Origin: Fluviicola sp. | Lineage (GTDB): Bacteria > Bacteroidota > Bacteroidia > Flavobacteriales_D > Crocinitomicaceae | DNA: 64,000 bases | Reading direction: 5' to 3' | NCBI GenBank assembly: GCA_031260455.1 | Contig: JAIRJW010000044.1 | Location: 1 to 64,000 of the forward strand | Shown: positions 41,294 to 50,519 of the stretch, piece after piece | Numbering within the stretch: position 1 is the stretch's first letter | How the letters are laid out: each line of letters starts with the position of its first letter | Translations under genes and position numbers: made by a program | Notes under the pieces: model-generated | Databases searched by the model: none | Told to the model about the DNA's origin: nothing | What the model saw: only the letters and a program-made list of their open reading frames with translations

Positions 41294-42070
41294 TTATTCT
41301 ATAATGCTTTTATTTGCCGGGTCCTTCTTCTTTTTCGGAGTTGGGATGAAGTATCTGAAATCAATGGTAAAATAACCGGCTGTAATTGGTTTGTATGCGA
41401 AAAATTCCGTTCCAACACCACTTTGGCGCAGGATAGCAACTCCGAATAAGGGCGGCTTGAAAGGTACTTTCGCTCCAAATCCCAGGAAGAAAATCCCAGC
41501 CTTTTCAGTGCGGTATTCAAAGCCGATTCCCGCATTTATAGCAAAATACGTGCTGGCCGTTCTTCTGCCCTGAATGAAGATAGCTTTTTTTGGTCCCGGT
41601 TGCATGGAATCCTGTATATCCGAAGGATAGTGGGTGATGGAAATTCCCAGTGAAGCGTCCATGTACCATTTTTCCGTCATCTTCACGTAGAACAAAGCAT
41701 TCAAAGGGATGTCGTAATTGATAAAAGCCAGTTTCTGTTTGGCATAGATATTTGAATCTGGGACCGAAATCCCAACGTTGTACACTCTCCGTACCTGTGA
41801 AATACCGGTTTCGAGGCTGATGGAGTTGGATAAACCGATCCGGATGGTTGCTCCGAAGGTGTATCCCCATTTGTTATGGAAATCAGCGGTCATGGATTTA
41901 CTCTCGTCTTGCATTTCGGTATGAACGGCACCAATGAAGTTATTTGGGATAACGGGAGAGGCAACGATTCCAAAATAGGACGGAAAGCGCACTTTTTTCA
42001 CATTTTTTTTTTGTCCATAAGAAAGAACTGAAAGCGCACAAATAAATAGGAATAAAATCAGTTTTTGCAT
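41294..42070 (-). CDS. outer-membrane beta-barrel protein
   Basis: The 258-aa protein has a signal peptide (MQKLILFLFICALSVLSYGQ, 1-20), then alternating amphipathic strands with aromatic ends (e.g. KWGYTFGATIRIGLSNSISLE, VYNVGISVPD, AFINYDIPLNALFYVK, YMDASLGISITHY, YFTIDFRYFIP). The pattern fits the OMP_b-brl type proteins of Bacteroidota, though the charged tail after the last strand is longer than usual. The start is the ATG at 42070 rather than the frame start at 42106. Its gene ends at the first base of the cupin region, suggesting an operon of barrel, cupin and CPBP protease. Confidence 0.78.
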   Translation of the reverse strand: MQKLILFLFICALSVLSYGQKKNVKKVRFPSYFGIVASPVIPNNFIGAVHTEMQDESKSMTADFHNKWGYTFGATIRIGLSNSISLETGISQVRRVYNVGISVPDSNIYAKQKLAFINYDIPLNALFYVKMTEKWYMDASLGISITHYPSDIQDSMQPGPKKAIFIQGRRTASTYFAINAGIGFEYRTEKAGIFFLGFGAKVPFKPPLFGVAILRQSGVGTEFFAYKPITAGYFTIDFRYFIPTPKKKKDPANKSIIE

Positions 42071-42147
42071 TGTTTCCGTTTTTCTTTTTTTATCATGGAC
42101 GGGCAATTGGCCGGTTTCGTTGGAACTTTAACATATTTAGGTTGGGC

Positions 42148-42732
42148 TTATTGCTTCCACTCAGTGACATACTCGATGGGTTTGCGTTGTCCTTTCGGCC
42201 ACTCAATTGCCGGATACCCGAGGTAGAACAAGCCTATGCAGCGCTGTCCTTTTTTCAGGCCCAGAAATTCACTGAATGATTCGGATTTGATTACTCCGGG
42301 GGTTGCCCAGAAAGCCCCGATTCCTTGAGCAGTTGCAGTCAGGTACATGTTTTGTACTGCGCATGAAATGGCTGCAAAATCGTCTTCTTCGCTGATAGAT
42401 GTTCCTTCTTCCCGGTCGAGGATGATGGCAATAACTGCACTGGCCATTTTGGGCCTGCTCATGAGTTTTCCCAGTTTACTGTCTTCCTGTTTTTCCTTTG
42501 GTATTTCGGTTACATAGATTTTTCCCAGTGTTTCAGACAATTCAGTGAGCGCATTTTCCTGGAAAACAATAAACTTCCAGGGCTGGGTCATTCCATGAGT
42601 AGGAGCCCAGATAGCGTTGTTTAATAATAGTTCGATTTGTTCTTTATGAATCTTTCTTGTGCTGTATTGTTCCGGATAAATTGTTCTGCGATCACGGATA
42701 ATCGCTGTTACTTCGCTTAGATTGTAACGCAT
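42148..42732 (-). CDS. nitroreductase-family protein
   Basis: The 194-aa flavoprotein belongs to the NfsB/FRase fold: RDRRTIYPEQYSTRKI near the start (FMN phosphate-binding RR.), WAPTHGMTQPWKFIVF at about 43-58, and the late signature ATPGVIKSESFSEFLGLKKGQRCIGLFYLGYP. Such enzymes reduce nitro groups, quinones or other substrates with NAD(P)H. The true substrate is unknown. It is followed by a 77-nt gap to the beta-barrel gene. Confidence 0.92.
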   Translation of the reverse strand: MRYNLSEVTAIIRDRRTIYPEQYSTRKIHKEQIELLLNNAIWAPTHGMTQPWKFIVFQENALTELSETLGKIYVTEIPKEKQEDSKLGKLMSRPKMASAVIAIILDREEGTSISEEDDFAAISCAVQNMYLTATAQGIGAFWATPGVIKSESFSEFLGLKKGQRCIGLFYLGYPAIEWPKGQRKPIEYVTEWKQ

Positions 42733-42785
42733 TCTATAATTTTCTTGTAAAAATAACCCGAATTCATGAATTAAATACCGTCTGT

Positions 42786-44222
42786 TTAGCGATCTGCTCC
42801 ATTTCCTTCTTTAAGTGCTTTCTGAATCATGAAAAAGATTCTGTCAATCGTTTCGTAAACCCCGTTTGGAACCGGGCCGAGAGCGGGAGCATTGACTATA
42901 TAACCGTAAGGATCAATCAGAACGTAATACGGATAGTTGACCACATTGTAATTTTTAAAAACAGAATTACTTTCTTTACCTGAAATAACGGTCCAGGGGT
43001 ATTCGTTTTTGAGTTTCGCCAGATCAATGTTGTTTTCGGGTTTGTCTTTGTACACCATTACGAAGTGGATGATGTCTTTATAACGTTCATAAATTGGTTT
43101 CAGGAGGTTCATCTGCTTGGTGTTTTCCAGACTCGCCGGATCAACGAAAAACAGGTAGAAGTATTTTTTGCTGAAACTTTGCAGGGTCAAATCTTTCGTT
43201 CCGTCTTTGAGCAGGAAGTCGGGAGCTTTTGCCCCGGAAGTCAGCTCTGTGAGGCGGAAGCAGATGTTCTGCGCAATGATTCTATTTTCGGGAAACATCC
43301 CGAATTTGGACACGCTGTCCAGGATTGTCAGAATATTGGTCTGAGGATAATCCTTTTCGTAAAAACAATCAGAAAGCGTTTTCAGCATAATCATTTCGCG
43401 CAACTTATAATTGTGCTGCAATGTATATTCCTTTCCCATGGCATTATATATTGCTGACGGACTCGATTTCAGAATTCCCAGGTAGATGCGGTTATTTATT
43501 TCGGAATGAATCCGCGGCAGAAGCTTTTCGTAATAGTGATTAATATATTGACAATAAGCTTCATTCTGATAATAAACCGGGGTCTCCCGGATGTAAAAAT
43601 CATATTTTTCATATTGATTTCTGTTTCCCACAAAATGCAGATCATCCAGCTTGGCGATGCTAAATCTGCGGTGGTACGCAAAGTATTTATCTGCCGTATC
43701 TGCAAGATAGTAATTTTCCACAGCCGTTTTGAAAGTGTCGAGCCGGGCAACAAAATACTTGGAGTCCGCATTGCTTCTGGTATAATACCTTGCAATAAAT
43801 TCGTCGTTCCAGCGGTTGAATTCCAGGATTTTATAATTGATGTCTTTTTTGTCCAGGTTGAAAAATGACAGTTCGACGAAGTTCCCGGATGGGTTGTATG
43901 CGTCATATTTGTTTTTTTCGGGAAAGAAGATTTCGTATTTCGCGCCGGGGTTTGCAAAGATATTTCCTTTGTTGTTTCCTGCTTTCAGAACGAGTTTCCG
44001 CGTTTCATCCAGGTTGAATACCAAGTTGAAAGTACTGTCCGGTCTGATTGTCGCAGAAGCGATTCGTTCTTCCCGAAGAGTAATGAAATCGGAAATCTGG
44101 TAAACTTCGACTTCCTTCCCGATATATGCCGGAGCATAGCCGGTGATTTCGGTAAGCGTTTGCGCACGGATTCCGGAAAATGCGGAGAAAATCAGCAGGA
44201 TAAGAAGAGCATATTTGTTCAT
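42786..44222 (-). CDS. exported TlpA-like thioredoxin-fold protein without CxxC
   Basis: The 478-aa protein starts with a signal peptide (1-20, cut near GIRAQ), has a DUF4369-like beta-rich N-terminal domain (about 22-130), a helical middle, and a C-terminal thioredoxin fold (about 340-470) with KAPDFLLKDGTKDLTLQSFS, KYFYLFFVDPASLENT, and VVNYPYYVLIDPYG (the cis-Pro segment). Where a TlpA active site would have WCxxC, it reads VDPASLEN, so no disulfide chemistry is possible there. It ends the block DUF3822-rsmD-coaD, starting 3 nt after the coaD stop. Its role is therefore binding or structural. Confidence 0.82.
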   Translation of the reverse strand: MNKYALLILLIFSAFSGIRAQTLTEITGYAPAYIGKEVEVYQISDFITLREERIASATIRPDSTFNLVFNLDETRKLVLKAGNNKGNIFANPGAKYEIFFPEKNKYDAYNPSGNFVELSFFNLDKKDINYKILEFNRWNDEFIARYYTRSNADSKYFVARLDTFKTAVENYYLADTADKYFAYHRRFSIAKLDDLHFVGNRNQYEKYDFYIRETPVYYQNEAYCQYINHYYEKLLPRIHSEINNRIYLGILKSSPSAIYNAMGKEYTLQHNYKLREMIMLKTLSDCFYEKDYPQTNILTILDSVSKFGMFPENRIIAQNICFRLTELTSGAKAPDFLLKDGTKDLTLQSFSKKYFYLFFVDPASLENTKQMNLLKPIYERYKDIIHFVMVYKDKPENNIDLAKLKNEYPWTVISGKESNSVFKNYNVVNYPYYVLIDPYGYIVNAPALGPVPNGVYETIDRIFFMIQKALKEGNGADR

Positions 44223-44224
44223 GT

Positions 44225-44686
44225 CTAATTAACGAGTTGTTCGAAATTCGTTACATACTTATCAATTTTCCCACCATTTTTGTAAATCTCCCGAATGATG
44301 GTTGCATTGATGGCAAACAGGGATGTGTCCGGGATTAAAAAAATGGTTTCAATTTCAGTCATGGAACGGTTCATCAGGGCAATCGGAACTTCGTAATTGA
44401 AGTCTTTTACATCTCTCAAACCGCGAAGAATGTAATTGCAACCTTCTTCCCGACACATATCGACTGTTAACTTTTGGTATGTGATTACACGGATCTTCGG
44501 GTTGTTTTCAAAGCAGCTTTTGATGTGTTTCAACCGGTTTTCGAGTGGAAAAAGGTAATTTTTGTTTGAATTCACACCAACAGCGATTACGATTTCATCA
44601 AACAGGTTCAGGCCTTTCCGGATGATATCTTCATGACCTTTTGTAAATGGATCAAAAGATCCGGGGAAGCAGGCAATTTTTTTCAT
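44225..44686 (-). CDS. coaD: phosphopantetheine adenylyltransferase
   Basis: CoaD makes dephospho-CoA from 4'-phosphopantetheine and ATP, step 4 of CoA synthesis. The 153-aa protein has the nucleotidyltransferase motif GSFDPFTKGHEDI, then KNYLFPLENRLKHI, and the core ILRGLRDVKDFNYEVPIALMNR. The start at the ATG 44686 (MKKIACFPGSFDP) gives family length; the frame is open a little further upstream into rsmD. The gene starts 1 nt after rsmD ends, an arrangement common in Bacteroidota. Confidence 0.96.
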   Translation of the reverse strand: MKKIACFPGSFDPFTKGHEDIIRKGLNLFDEIVIAVGVNSNKNYLFPLENRLKHIKSCFENNPKIRVITYQKLTVDMCREEGCNYILRGLRDVKDFNYEVPIALMNRSMTEIETIFLIPDTSLFAINATIIREIYKNGGKIDKYVTNFEQLVN

Positions 44687-44687
44687 G

Positions 44688-45227
44688 TCAGTCAAATTGA
44701 AAGAAACTGAAGTAAACATTACCGAAGTTTCGCGTTTCTAAATATCCGTTTTCGGGACTTAAATCGGTTTGTTTTCCATGCTCGATCAGGCAGATTCCTC
44801 CCGGGTTCAGTAGTTTTCGTTCCCGGATGATGCGGATCAGGTCATTGTGAAAAGTCCTATCATAAGGCGGATCGGCAAAAATGAGGTCAAAATTGTCAGA
44901 GCATTGTTCCAGGTAATTCCGTACTTCGTTCCGTGTGATGTGCCATTCGTCTTCAATGCCGAGTTCTCCTTTGAGTTTATACATGAATTTAATGCAAACA
45001 GGGTGTTTGTCTACCGAGGTTACATACCCGGCTTCCCGGGATAAAAATTCCAGTGAAATATTCCCGGTTCCTGCACATAAGTCGAGGATATTCAGGTTCA
45101 GTAAGCTATATCTGTTTTCCAGGATATTGAAAATTCCTTCTTTGGCAAAATCAGTGGTTGGCCTCGATGGGAAGCTTTTGGACGGGTTGAATCTTCTTGC
45201 TTTATAAATTCCTCTTATTATACGCAC
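44688..45227 (-). CDS. rsmD: RsmD-type 16S rRNA guanine-N2 methyltransferase
   Basis: This 179-aa SAM-dependent methyltransferase modifies G966 of 16S rRNA in E. coli. Visible are the start region IIRGIYKARRFNPSKSF, RPTTDFAKEGIFNIL, the SAM-binding DLCAGTGNISLEFLSR, VTSVDKHPVCI, and the catalytic DPPY in FADPPYDRTF. A GTG at 45227 gives the family length (about 180) and overlaps the upstream DUF3822 gene by 10 bp; an ATG at 45278 would add 17 residues and overlap by 61 bp. I prefer GTG. Confidence 0.92.
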   Translation of the reverse strand: MRIIRGIYKARRFNPSKSFPSRPTTDFAKEGIFNILENRYSLLNLNILDLCAGTGNISLEFLSREAGYVTSVDKHPVCIKFMYKLKGELGIEDEWHITRNEVRNYLEQCSDNFDLIFADPPYDRTFHNDLIRIIRERKLLNPGGICLIEHGKQTDLSPENGYLETRNFGNVYFSFFQFD

Positions 45228-45967
45228 AATGTCTGAAATTGAAGGTGACTGGATGCTTGCAATTCTATTTTCGACCATTCAAACATGCTGATTCGCTTGA
45301 GTTGTGTTTCCAGCTTTTTTTTGATGTCTTCAACCGGATCTCCGGTTCCGTGAATGAATAATTCGTTCTTGCTGTTGATCTGAAGCTGGGTGAAAACTGT
45401 TGCTAAATGGTAAACTACATCATCTTCATTCTTGTATTCCTGGATGCTTGTGTGTATAATGTTTCCGTCTTTTCGGACAACGAGGGAAAACTGTTCTTCG
45501 TGCAACACCAGATGTGAACGCAAGGGAATCAGAGAACCTGTTGTGAGGTGGCGCAATACATGTGTCAATTCGTGCTGAATGACAATTCTCGGGGCTTTCG
45601 GAATCAAAACCGATTTGACCCACATCGGAAGCTGATAAACAATCACGGAATTCCATTCCGGCAAGCGATTGTAGTCCACATCGCTTTTGGAAAGGGTTTT
45701 ATGTATAGAATATTGCAGGAGCGTTTCCGGGGCGGATGCAGCAAACAGAGAATTCGGAACGAGACAAAACTCCTGCCCGAAGTATGAACAGGAGAAATTC
45801 TCAAAACGATCCAGGTTTCCTACTTTTTCAACGACCTGACTGAGTCCTTCCCTGTATCCGGCATCTGTTTTTTTTACGCAGGAGACTTTCTCCAGCAATT
45901 GAATATCACTTCCCGCCAATTGAAAAGCGGCAATGCTCTGTTGGGTAATTTCCAGTATTAATTGCAC
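45218..45967 (-). CDS. DUF3822 family protein
   Basis: The 249-aa protein is the DUF3822 family of Bacteroidota, found directly upstream of rsmD and coaD. It resembles an ASKHA/actin-like ATPase half (LILEITQQSIAAFQL at the start, RSHLVLHEEQFSLVVRKDGN in the middle) but lacks clear ATP motifs. The function is unknown. It heads the operon with rsmD, coaD and the TlpA-like gene, with a -7 box 14 nt upstream. Confidence 0.85.
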   Translation of the reverse strand: MQLILEITQQSIAAFQLAGSDIQLLEKVSCVKKTDAGYREGLSQVVEKVGNLDRFENFSCSYFGQEFCLVPNSLFAASAPETLLQYSIHKTLSKSDVDYNRLPEWNSVIVYQLPMWVKSVLIPKAPRIVIQHELTHVLRHLTTGSLIPLRSHLVLHEEQFSLVVRKDGNIIHTSIQEYKNEDDVVYHLATVFTQLQINSKNELFIHGTGDPVEDIKKKLETQLKRISMFEWSKIELQASSHLQFQTLCV

Positions 45968-45981
45968 CTGCTCGTTTTCTG

Positions 45982-45989
45982 CAAAATTA
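45982..45989 (-). promoter_or_regulatory. -7 promoter element of the DUF3822-rsmD-coaD operon
   Basis: The minus strand reads TAATTTTG, matching TAnnTTTG, 14 nt before the ATG at 45967. Confidence 0.5.
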
Positions 45990-46070
45990 CGATTCTTTCC
46001 AATATTTCAATGAACTGGGAAAGATGTGGGAATTTCAGGAGTTTCTGTCGATGATTTGTCACATCATCGG

Positions 46071-46092
46071 ACGTAATATTGCGGAATTACGT
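46071..46092 (+). repeat. 22-bp inverted repeat, copy 1
   Basis: The 7-bp arms ACGTAAT and ATTACGT enclose ATTGCGGA. The identical 22-mer recurs at 47688-47709 (inverted) and 47808-47829. Together they bracket the helicase gene. Confidence 0.75.
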
Positions 46093-46133
46093 TCGAGGAA
46101 CTATTCACCCGATTTTATATCCTGCGATTTATA

Positions 46134-46151
46134 TATCGCAATATTGCGATA
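46134..46151. repeat. 18-bp perfect palindrome
   Basis: TATCGCAATATTGCGATA, 83 bp before the helicase gene. It shares the core CGCAATATT with the 22-bp repeat and is in a stretch rich in GCGAT/ATCGC words. No gene is seen in 45990-46233. Confidence 0.6.
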
Positions 46152-46233
46152 ATGCGATTTCTAATATAATATCTTTAGATTTCCAAATGTGATGCAGGGT
46201 GAAAAGAATTTCCGGAATGTGTACTTTTAAAGT

Positions 46234-47670
46234 ATGAATTCAGAGTCATTTGAAGATGCGTGCTACAAGCTGATCCTTTCTTTTTTCGGGCATGAGCCGA
46301 ATGAGGAACAGGGGTTGTTGATCCGTCATCTGGCAAATTTCACCCTCGACAAAGAAAATCCGTCCTGTTTTATCCTGAAAGGATATGCAGGAACAGGAAA
46401 GACCAGTATCCTGGGAGCTTATATCCAGGCATTGAATGTTATGAAACGGCGAACCGTGCTGATGGCACCGACCGGTCGTGCTGCGAAGGTGCTTTCACTG
46501 CGATCACACATGCTGGTGACCACGATTCACAAGCGGATTTATTTTACGGTAAGCGGACCTGATGGGAATGTTAAGCTCCAATTGGCTCCGAACAAGTCGA
46601 AAGACACGATTTTTATTGTTGATGAAGCTTCGATGATCGGAGATTATTCACTACAGTCGGATGGAAGTGTATCACGCAATCTGTTGGAAGATGTATTTCA
46701 GTACACCTTAAGCGGGGAAAATTGTAAACTGATTCTGCTTGGAGATGAAGGACAGTTGCCTCCGGTAGGCTCGGATGAGAGCCCGGCTCTGAGTATGGAT
46801 TACCTCAATCAGCATTTTCCTTTGGTATATTTTACGGTTTATGGTTTGACTGCTGTTGTGAGGCAGCGACAGGATTCCGGAATCCTGGAAAATGCAACAC
46901 GGATCAGACAAGCACAAATCCAGGGAACGATTCCAAAACTGGATCTGCATTCTTTTCCGGATGTGAAGGCTGTTCCCGGAGATGAACTGATTGAGAAAAT
47001 AGAATCTTCATACAGTAACTGTGGTATGGATGAAGTGATGATCGTGACGCGGTCAAACAAACGGGCAAATTTGTACAACCAGCATATCCGGAATCGGATC
47101 CTGATGATGGAAGATGAATTGTGTGGCGGAGATTTACTGATGGTTGTTAAAAATAATTATTTCTGGTTGGATTCCTTAAGTTCAGCAGGTTTTATTGCTA
47201 ACGGAGAACTATTGAAAGTGCACCGGATCCGGAAGGTTGAAATGCTTTACGATGTTCGTTTTGCTCATCTGGAAGTCTCAATGATCGATTACCCGGGTTT
47301 GGATCGTTTTGAAGTCATCGCATTTATGGAAACGCTTACGATTGAGCAGCCGAACCTGGATCGTGCTTTTATGAAATACTTGTTTTTTGAAATCGAAAAG
47401 GATTACATGCACGAGTGTAACAAGCAGAAACGCTATCAGGAGATCATGAAATCGCCCTATTTCAATGCTTTGCAGATCAAATTCGCGTATGCGGTGACTT
47501 GCCACAAATCGCAGGGTGGGCAATGGACTTCGGTATTTTTGGACCACGGTTACCTGGAACCGGAGCAACTGGATTTTTCCTTTTTGCGCTGGTTGTATAC
47601 GGCAGTTACACGGGCGAGTGAGCAGTTGTACATAGTGAATTTGCTGGAGGAGCTTGTTGAGATGGGATGA
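46234..47670 (+). CDS. RecD-like ATP-dependent DNA helicase
   Basis: The 478-aa SF1B helicase has Walker A GYAGTGKTSI at about 50-59, APTGRAAKVLS (motif Ia), IVDEASMIGD near 129-138 (motif II), LLGDEGQLPPVGSDESPAL (motif III), VVRQRQDSGILENA, and a C-terminal CHKSQGGQWTSVFLDHG with LYTAVTRASEQLY (motifs V and VI). It resembles the short RecD2/Dda-type helicases seen singly in Bacteroidota; no RecB or RecC is nearby. The 22-bp repeats flank it on both sides. No promoter could be identified. Confidence 0.9.
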   Translation: MNSESFEDACYKLILSFFGHEPNEEQGLLIRHLANFTLDKENPSCFILKGYAGTGKTSILGAYIQALNVMKRRTVLMAPTGRAAKVLSLRSHMLVTTIHKRIYFTVSGPDGNVKLQLAPNKSKDTIFIVDEASMIGDYSLQSDGSVSRNLLEDVFQYTLSGENCKLILLGDEGQLPPVGSDESPALSMDYLNQHFPLVYFTVYGLTAVVRQRQDSGILENATRIRQAQIQGTIPKLDLHSFPDVKAVPGDELIEKIESSYSNCGMDEVMIVTRSNKRANLYNQHIRNRILMMEDELCGGDLLMVVKNNYFWLDSLSSAGFIANGELLKVHRIRKVEMLYDVRFAHLEVSMIDYPGLDRFEVIAFMETLTIEQPNLDRAFMKYLFFEIEKDYMHECNKQKRYQEIMKSPYFNALQIKFAYAVTCHKSQGGQWTSVFLDHGYLEPEQLDFSFLRWLYTAVTRASEQLYIVNLLEELVEMG

Positions 47671-47687
47671 TTGGAGTGTATGGTTGG

Positions 47688-47709
47688 ACGTAATTCCGCA
47701 ATATTACGT
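47688..47709 (-). repeat. 22-bp inverted repeat, copy 2 (inverted)
   Basis: This is the exact reverse complement of copies 1 and 3, 18 bp after the helicase stop. Here the symmetry extends to GGACGT...ACGTCC over 26 bp (47686-47711). Confidence 0.75.
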
Positions 47710-47807
47710 CCAGGGTTTTAATTATTTGATTTTGAATTTATTGATGGTTCATTAACCCATATTTTGATAAAAACAAAATTCTCAACCAGTTTGTCAATCT
47801 TTACCAA

Positions 47808-47829
47808 ACGTAATATTGCGGAATTACGT
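47808..47829 (+). repeat. 22-bp inverted repeat, copy 3
   Basis: Identical to copy 1, 98 bp after copy 2. No gene lies in 47671-47994; the rest is unstructured AT-rich sequence. Confidence 0.75.
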
Positions 47830-47994
47830 CAGACGAAAAAAACGAAAGATTTGTTCCCGTGGAGGGTATACCAAGAAAGAATCATAGATTCCGTGAATGA
47901 GTGAGACCAGTAGTCAAAACTGTTAAAAATGAATTGCTTTCTCGTTTAAACTGCAAACAGGATCAGTCCGTAAGCAATAACAAACCAGTACCAT

Positions 47995-50295
47995 CTATCG
48001 GATGTTTAGAAGTTCCTGCCATTTAAAAGAAGTGGGGCCGCAGCTGACTTTCACGCTATCCAGTTGTTTGTTCAACCGGTCGATGACGATTTTGGCTTCC
48101 TCGCGTGTCATATAAGTTCCAGCCAGTACGTTCAGTTCTGTTTTCAATTTTTGAATGACGGATGCTGTTCTGAGCGCAGAAAGATAATCATTGCCTGTCA
48201 GGTGATATTTGTTCAATTCATTCTGAATAGACTCGTTGTTTGCCTTCAGGTTCGTTTTTACAGGATCAGTGAAAGTATTCACTTCCAGTTTGATTCCCCT
48301 GTTGAGGAAAAGGTTGACTTCGGTGGAACGCAGGCGCAGATTGGAAGAGTCCATTCTGGATTTCAGACGTGCTTCATCCGTTCCGTCCTGGTAGGCAACC
48401 CATTCTGTCCGGTCACTTGCTCTGACCACATTCGAACCATTCCATTTCCCTATACCTTGTCCGCGGGCGATGACTTCAAAATTCAGTTTTTTATCAAGAA
48501 GTGCTTCGAAGAATTGTTTTACGGAGACACTATCAGAAGTCCCCAAGAGTGATCGGCTCAAATCCCACTTATTGGATTCGAACTGATCCACGAGATTCAA
48601 TTGAATGCGGGCATCGAAACCAGGCTTAGAATCTACCAGGTTGACATGCAGCATCACTTCATCCGCATTGTCGGAAAGCGGTCCGTCCGGAACGGCAATT
48701 AATCGCACTTCGAATGGCGTTTTCAGCGTATCTGCCGGAAAAGTAAACTCTTGTGTGTACAAATCGAATGTTGCAGAATCAGAAAATGTATAAAATCCGT
48801 CTTTTTCGGTGTATTCCACCCAGTGATATCCCATAGCTGTTCTGTATGTGTTCAGTCGGCGCTGATAGATAGCCAGCAAATCGATAGCGGCCTGTTTTTC
48901 TTTTTCCAGTTCTTCGATTATACGTTTATAACGTTCGTATTCACCATATAGGAAAACAATTCCACTCTGTTTCTTTCTCCGTGTTTTTTTGTCGGAATAA
49001 GTCTTGGGCTGAGCGCTGAATTCACCATTTGCGTTCTTTTTATAGGATTTTTTTCGTGCTCGTTTAACGGATCCCGGAACCTTGGAACTGGTAGTGATCG
49101 TACCTTGAGTGATGTCTGAGTAGTTGTGCTCTTTTTCGTTGATTTTCTTTTCAGTTTCGTCCTTGCGCTTTTTTGCCGTCTCAATTTCGTAATCGTAACC
49201 GCGTTTTCCATAGATTTTGTCCCACAATCTGGCAATTTTATCATTCTCCAGCTCATTGATAATAGCCTGGAATGTTTTTCCATCGCTGTAAGTGGAATCG
49301 GGAGAAAGGAAACGCGTGTCATTGGATCCGAAGAGGTGATAGGACTTTCCGTTTCGTTCAACAACTACGGTTGTTTGTTTTTTTGCATTATATCCCCAGA
49401 CATCGAAGTGTAATTGTGTGAGGCGGTTTTCTCCAACTGTTTCAAAGTCGATAGTTGGCATCCGGACCGGTTCCAGTGCCGTTTTATTTCTTTTGGAAGC
49501 CTCAATGATTTTTGCTTCGTATGGAAACAGTCCGACTGCTTTCGGCAAGCCTTTGTTCCATTTTCCGTTTTCGTCTTTTTCCCGTTCGTTAAGTAAGCCG
49601 GAAGTTTCCGAACCATCTCCTGCTGCAATCAGTACGTTTTTGAAATTTTCAGCCGTTCCGCCCAATTGAAGAAAAATCTGATAGGAGTGCCATTCAACGT
49701 AGGCATTAATGGCATAGTTCATAGCCTCAATTGTTGCCAGCTGATCTTCTACAGATAAAAAATGAAATGTTGCCAGCATAGCTGCCTTATCGTCAAAACT
49801 GAGACTTGGGTTTAAAACAGCGGATATTTTTTTGTGTACACCAATAGTTCCGTCTTCGGTTCTCAAAGCAGTGGCAGGAAGTCTGGACACCAGGAACTCT
49901 TCAAACTGGTTGTATTGTGTCCGGTATTTTTCAAGATCGTTTTCAGATTGCCTGGAAGCAAGTAATACCTTATTCAATTCCCACAAGGCCATTTTGTTTG
50001 CCGCTTCTACAATAATTCCTTTGGGAGATTTTTCGATTTCACTTGTGCGAATGAACAATGAATTCGGATTATTGATGATGTAACTTTCTATGGAATCGTA
50101 GTTCAATTCCTTATTCATCAGGCGGACAAGCGGCCCGGAATACTCAAAATAACGACCGATACTGTTGTCCAGAATCGGGCTTTTTTTAACAATATGAAAG
50201 AGGTATGCGCGATCTTCCGGCGTTAAATCATTTGTTCCCTGGCCGAATGCACAGAAACTGCTGATAGACAGTAAAAGGGTATAAATGTATTTCAT
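47995..50295 (-). CDS. large exported protein of unknown function
   Basis: The 766-aa protein has a signal peptide (1-18, cut near FCAFGQ) and no domain I recognise. Features seen are an acidic and aromatic N-terminal region, a helical middle with a basic, Lys/Arg-rich stretch around 400-460 (SVKRARKKSYKKNANGEFSA), a coiled-coil-like part (YKRIIEELEKEKQAAIDLLAI), and beta-rich sequence with TLKTPFEVRLIAVPDGPLS. The C-terminus has helices but no T9SS domain. It is likely periplasmic or surface-exposed and anchored to nothing visible. It stands alone between the helicase and the adhesin. Confidence 0.7.
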   Translation of the reverse strand: MKYIYTLLLSISSFCAFGQGTNDLTPEDRAYLFHIVKKSPILDNSIGRYFEYSGPLVRLMNKELNYDSIESYIINNPNSLFIRTSEIEKSPKGIIVEAANKMALWELNKVLLASRQSENDLEKYRTQYNQFEEFLVSRLPATALRTEDGTIGVHKKISAVLNPSLSFDDKAAMLATFHFLSVEDQLATIEAMNYAINAYVEWHSYQIFLQLGGTAENFKNVLIAAGDGSETSGLLNEREKDENGKWNKGLPKAVGLFPYEAKIIEASKRNKTALEPVRMPTIDFETVGENRLTQLHFDVWGYNAKKQTTVVVERNGKSYHLFGSNDTRFLSPDSTYSDGKTFQAIINELENDKIARLWDKIYGKRGYDYEIETAKKRKDETEKKINEKEHNYSDITQGTITTSSKVPGSVKRARKKSYKKNANGEFSAQPKTYSDKKTRRKKQSGIVFLYGEYERYKRIIEELEKEKQAAIDLLAIYQRRLNTYRTAMGYHWVEYTEKDGFYTFSDSATFDLYTQEFTFPADTLKTPFEVRLIAVPDGPLSDNADEVMLHVNLVDSKPGFDARIQLNLVDQFESNKWDLSRSLLGTSDSVSVKQFFEALLDKKLNFEVIARGQGIGKWNGSNVVRASDRTEWVAYQDGTDEARLKSRMDSSNLRLRSTEVNLFLNRGIKLEVNTFTDPVKTNLKANNESIQNELNKYHLTGNDYLSALRTASVIQKLKTELNVLAGTYMTREEAKIVIDRLNKQLDSVKVSCGPTSFKWQELLNIR

Positions 50296-50488
50296 TCACT
50301 CTGATATGAAATCCAAATATCTGAATAATTGTTCCTGCTAAAATTAGTAACAGAAATAGTTGTTAACAACCATCTACTAATCCATTATTGCTGTATTTTC
50401 TGTACGGGAATTCAGGTGATGGCGTTCGTTACATTTTGATTTTTATGGGTAGCTACTTGTCCGGTTGGTTTTTCATTTTGACAAATAA

Positions 50489-50515
50489 AAAACCCTGACA
50501 AGAGCCAGGGGTTTT
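50489..50515 (-). terminator. terminator of the adhesin gene
   Basis: AAACCCTG and CAGGGGTTT-type arms (with one bulged G) close an 8-nt loop right after the adhesin stop at 50520. On the minus strand the stem is followed by TTTTTTATT. Confidence 0.7.
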
Positions 50516-50519
50516 CAAT

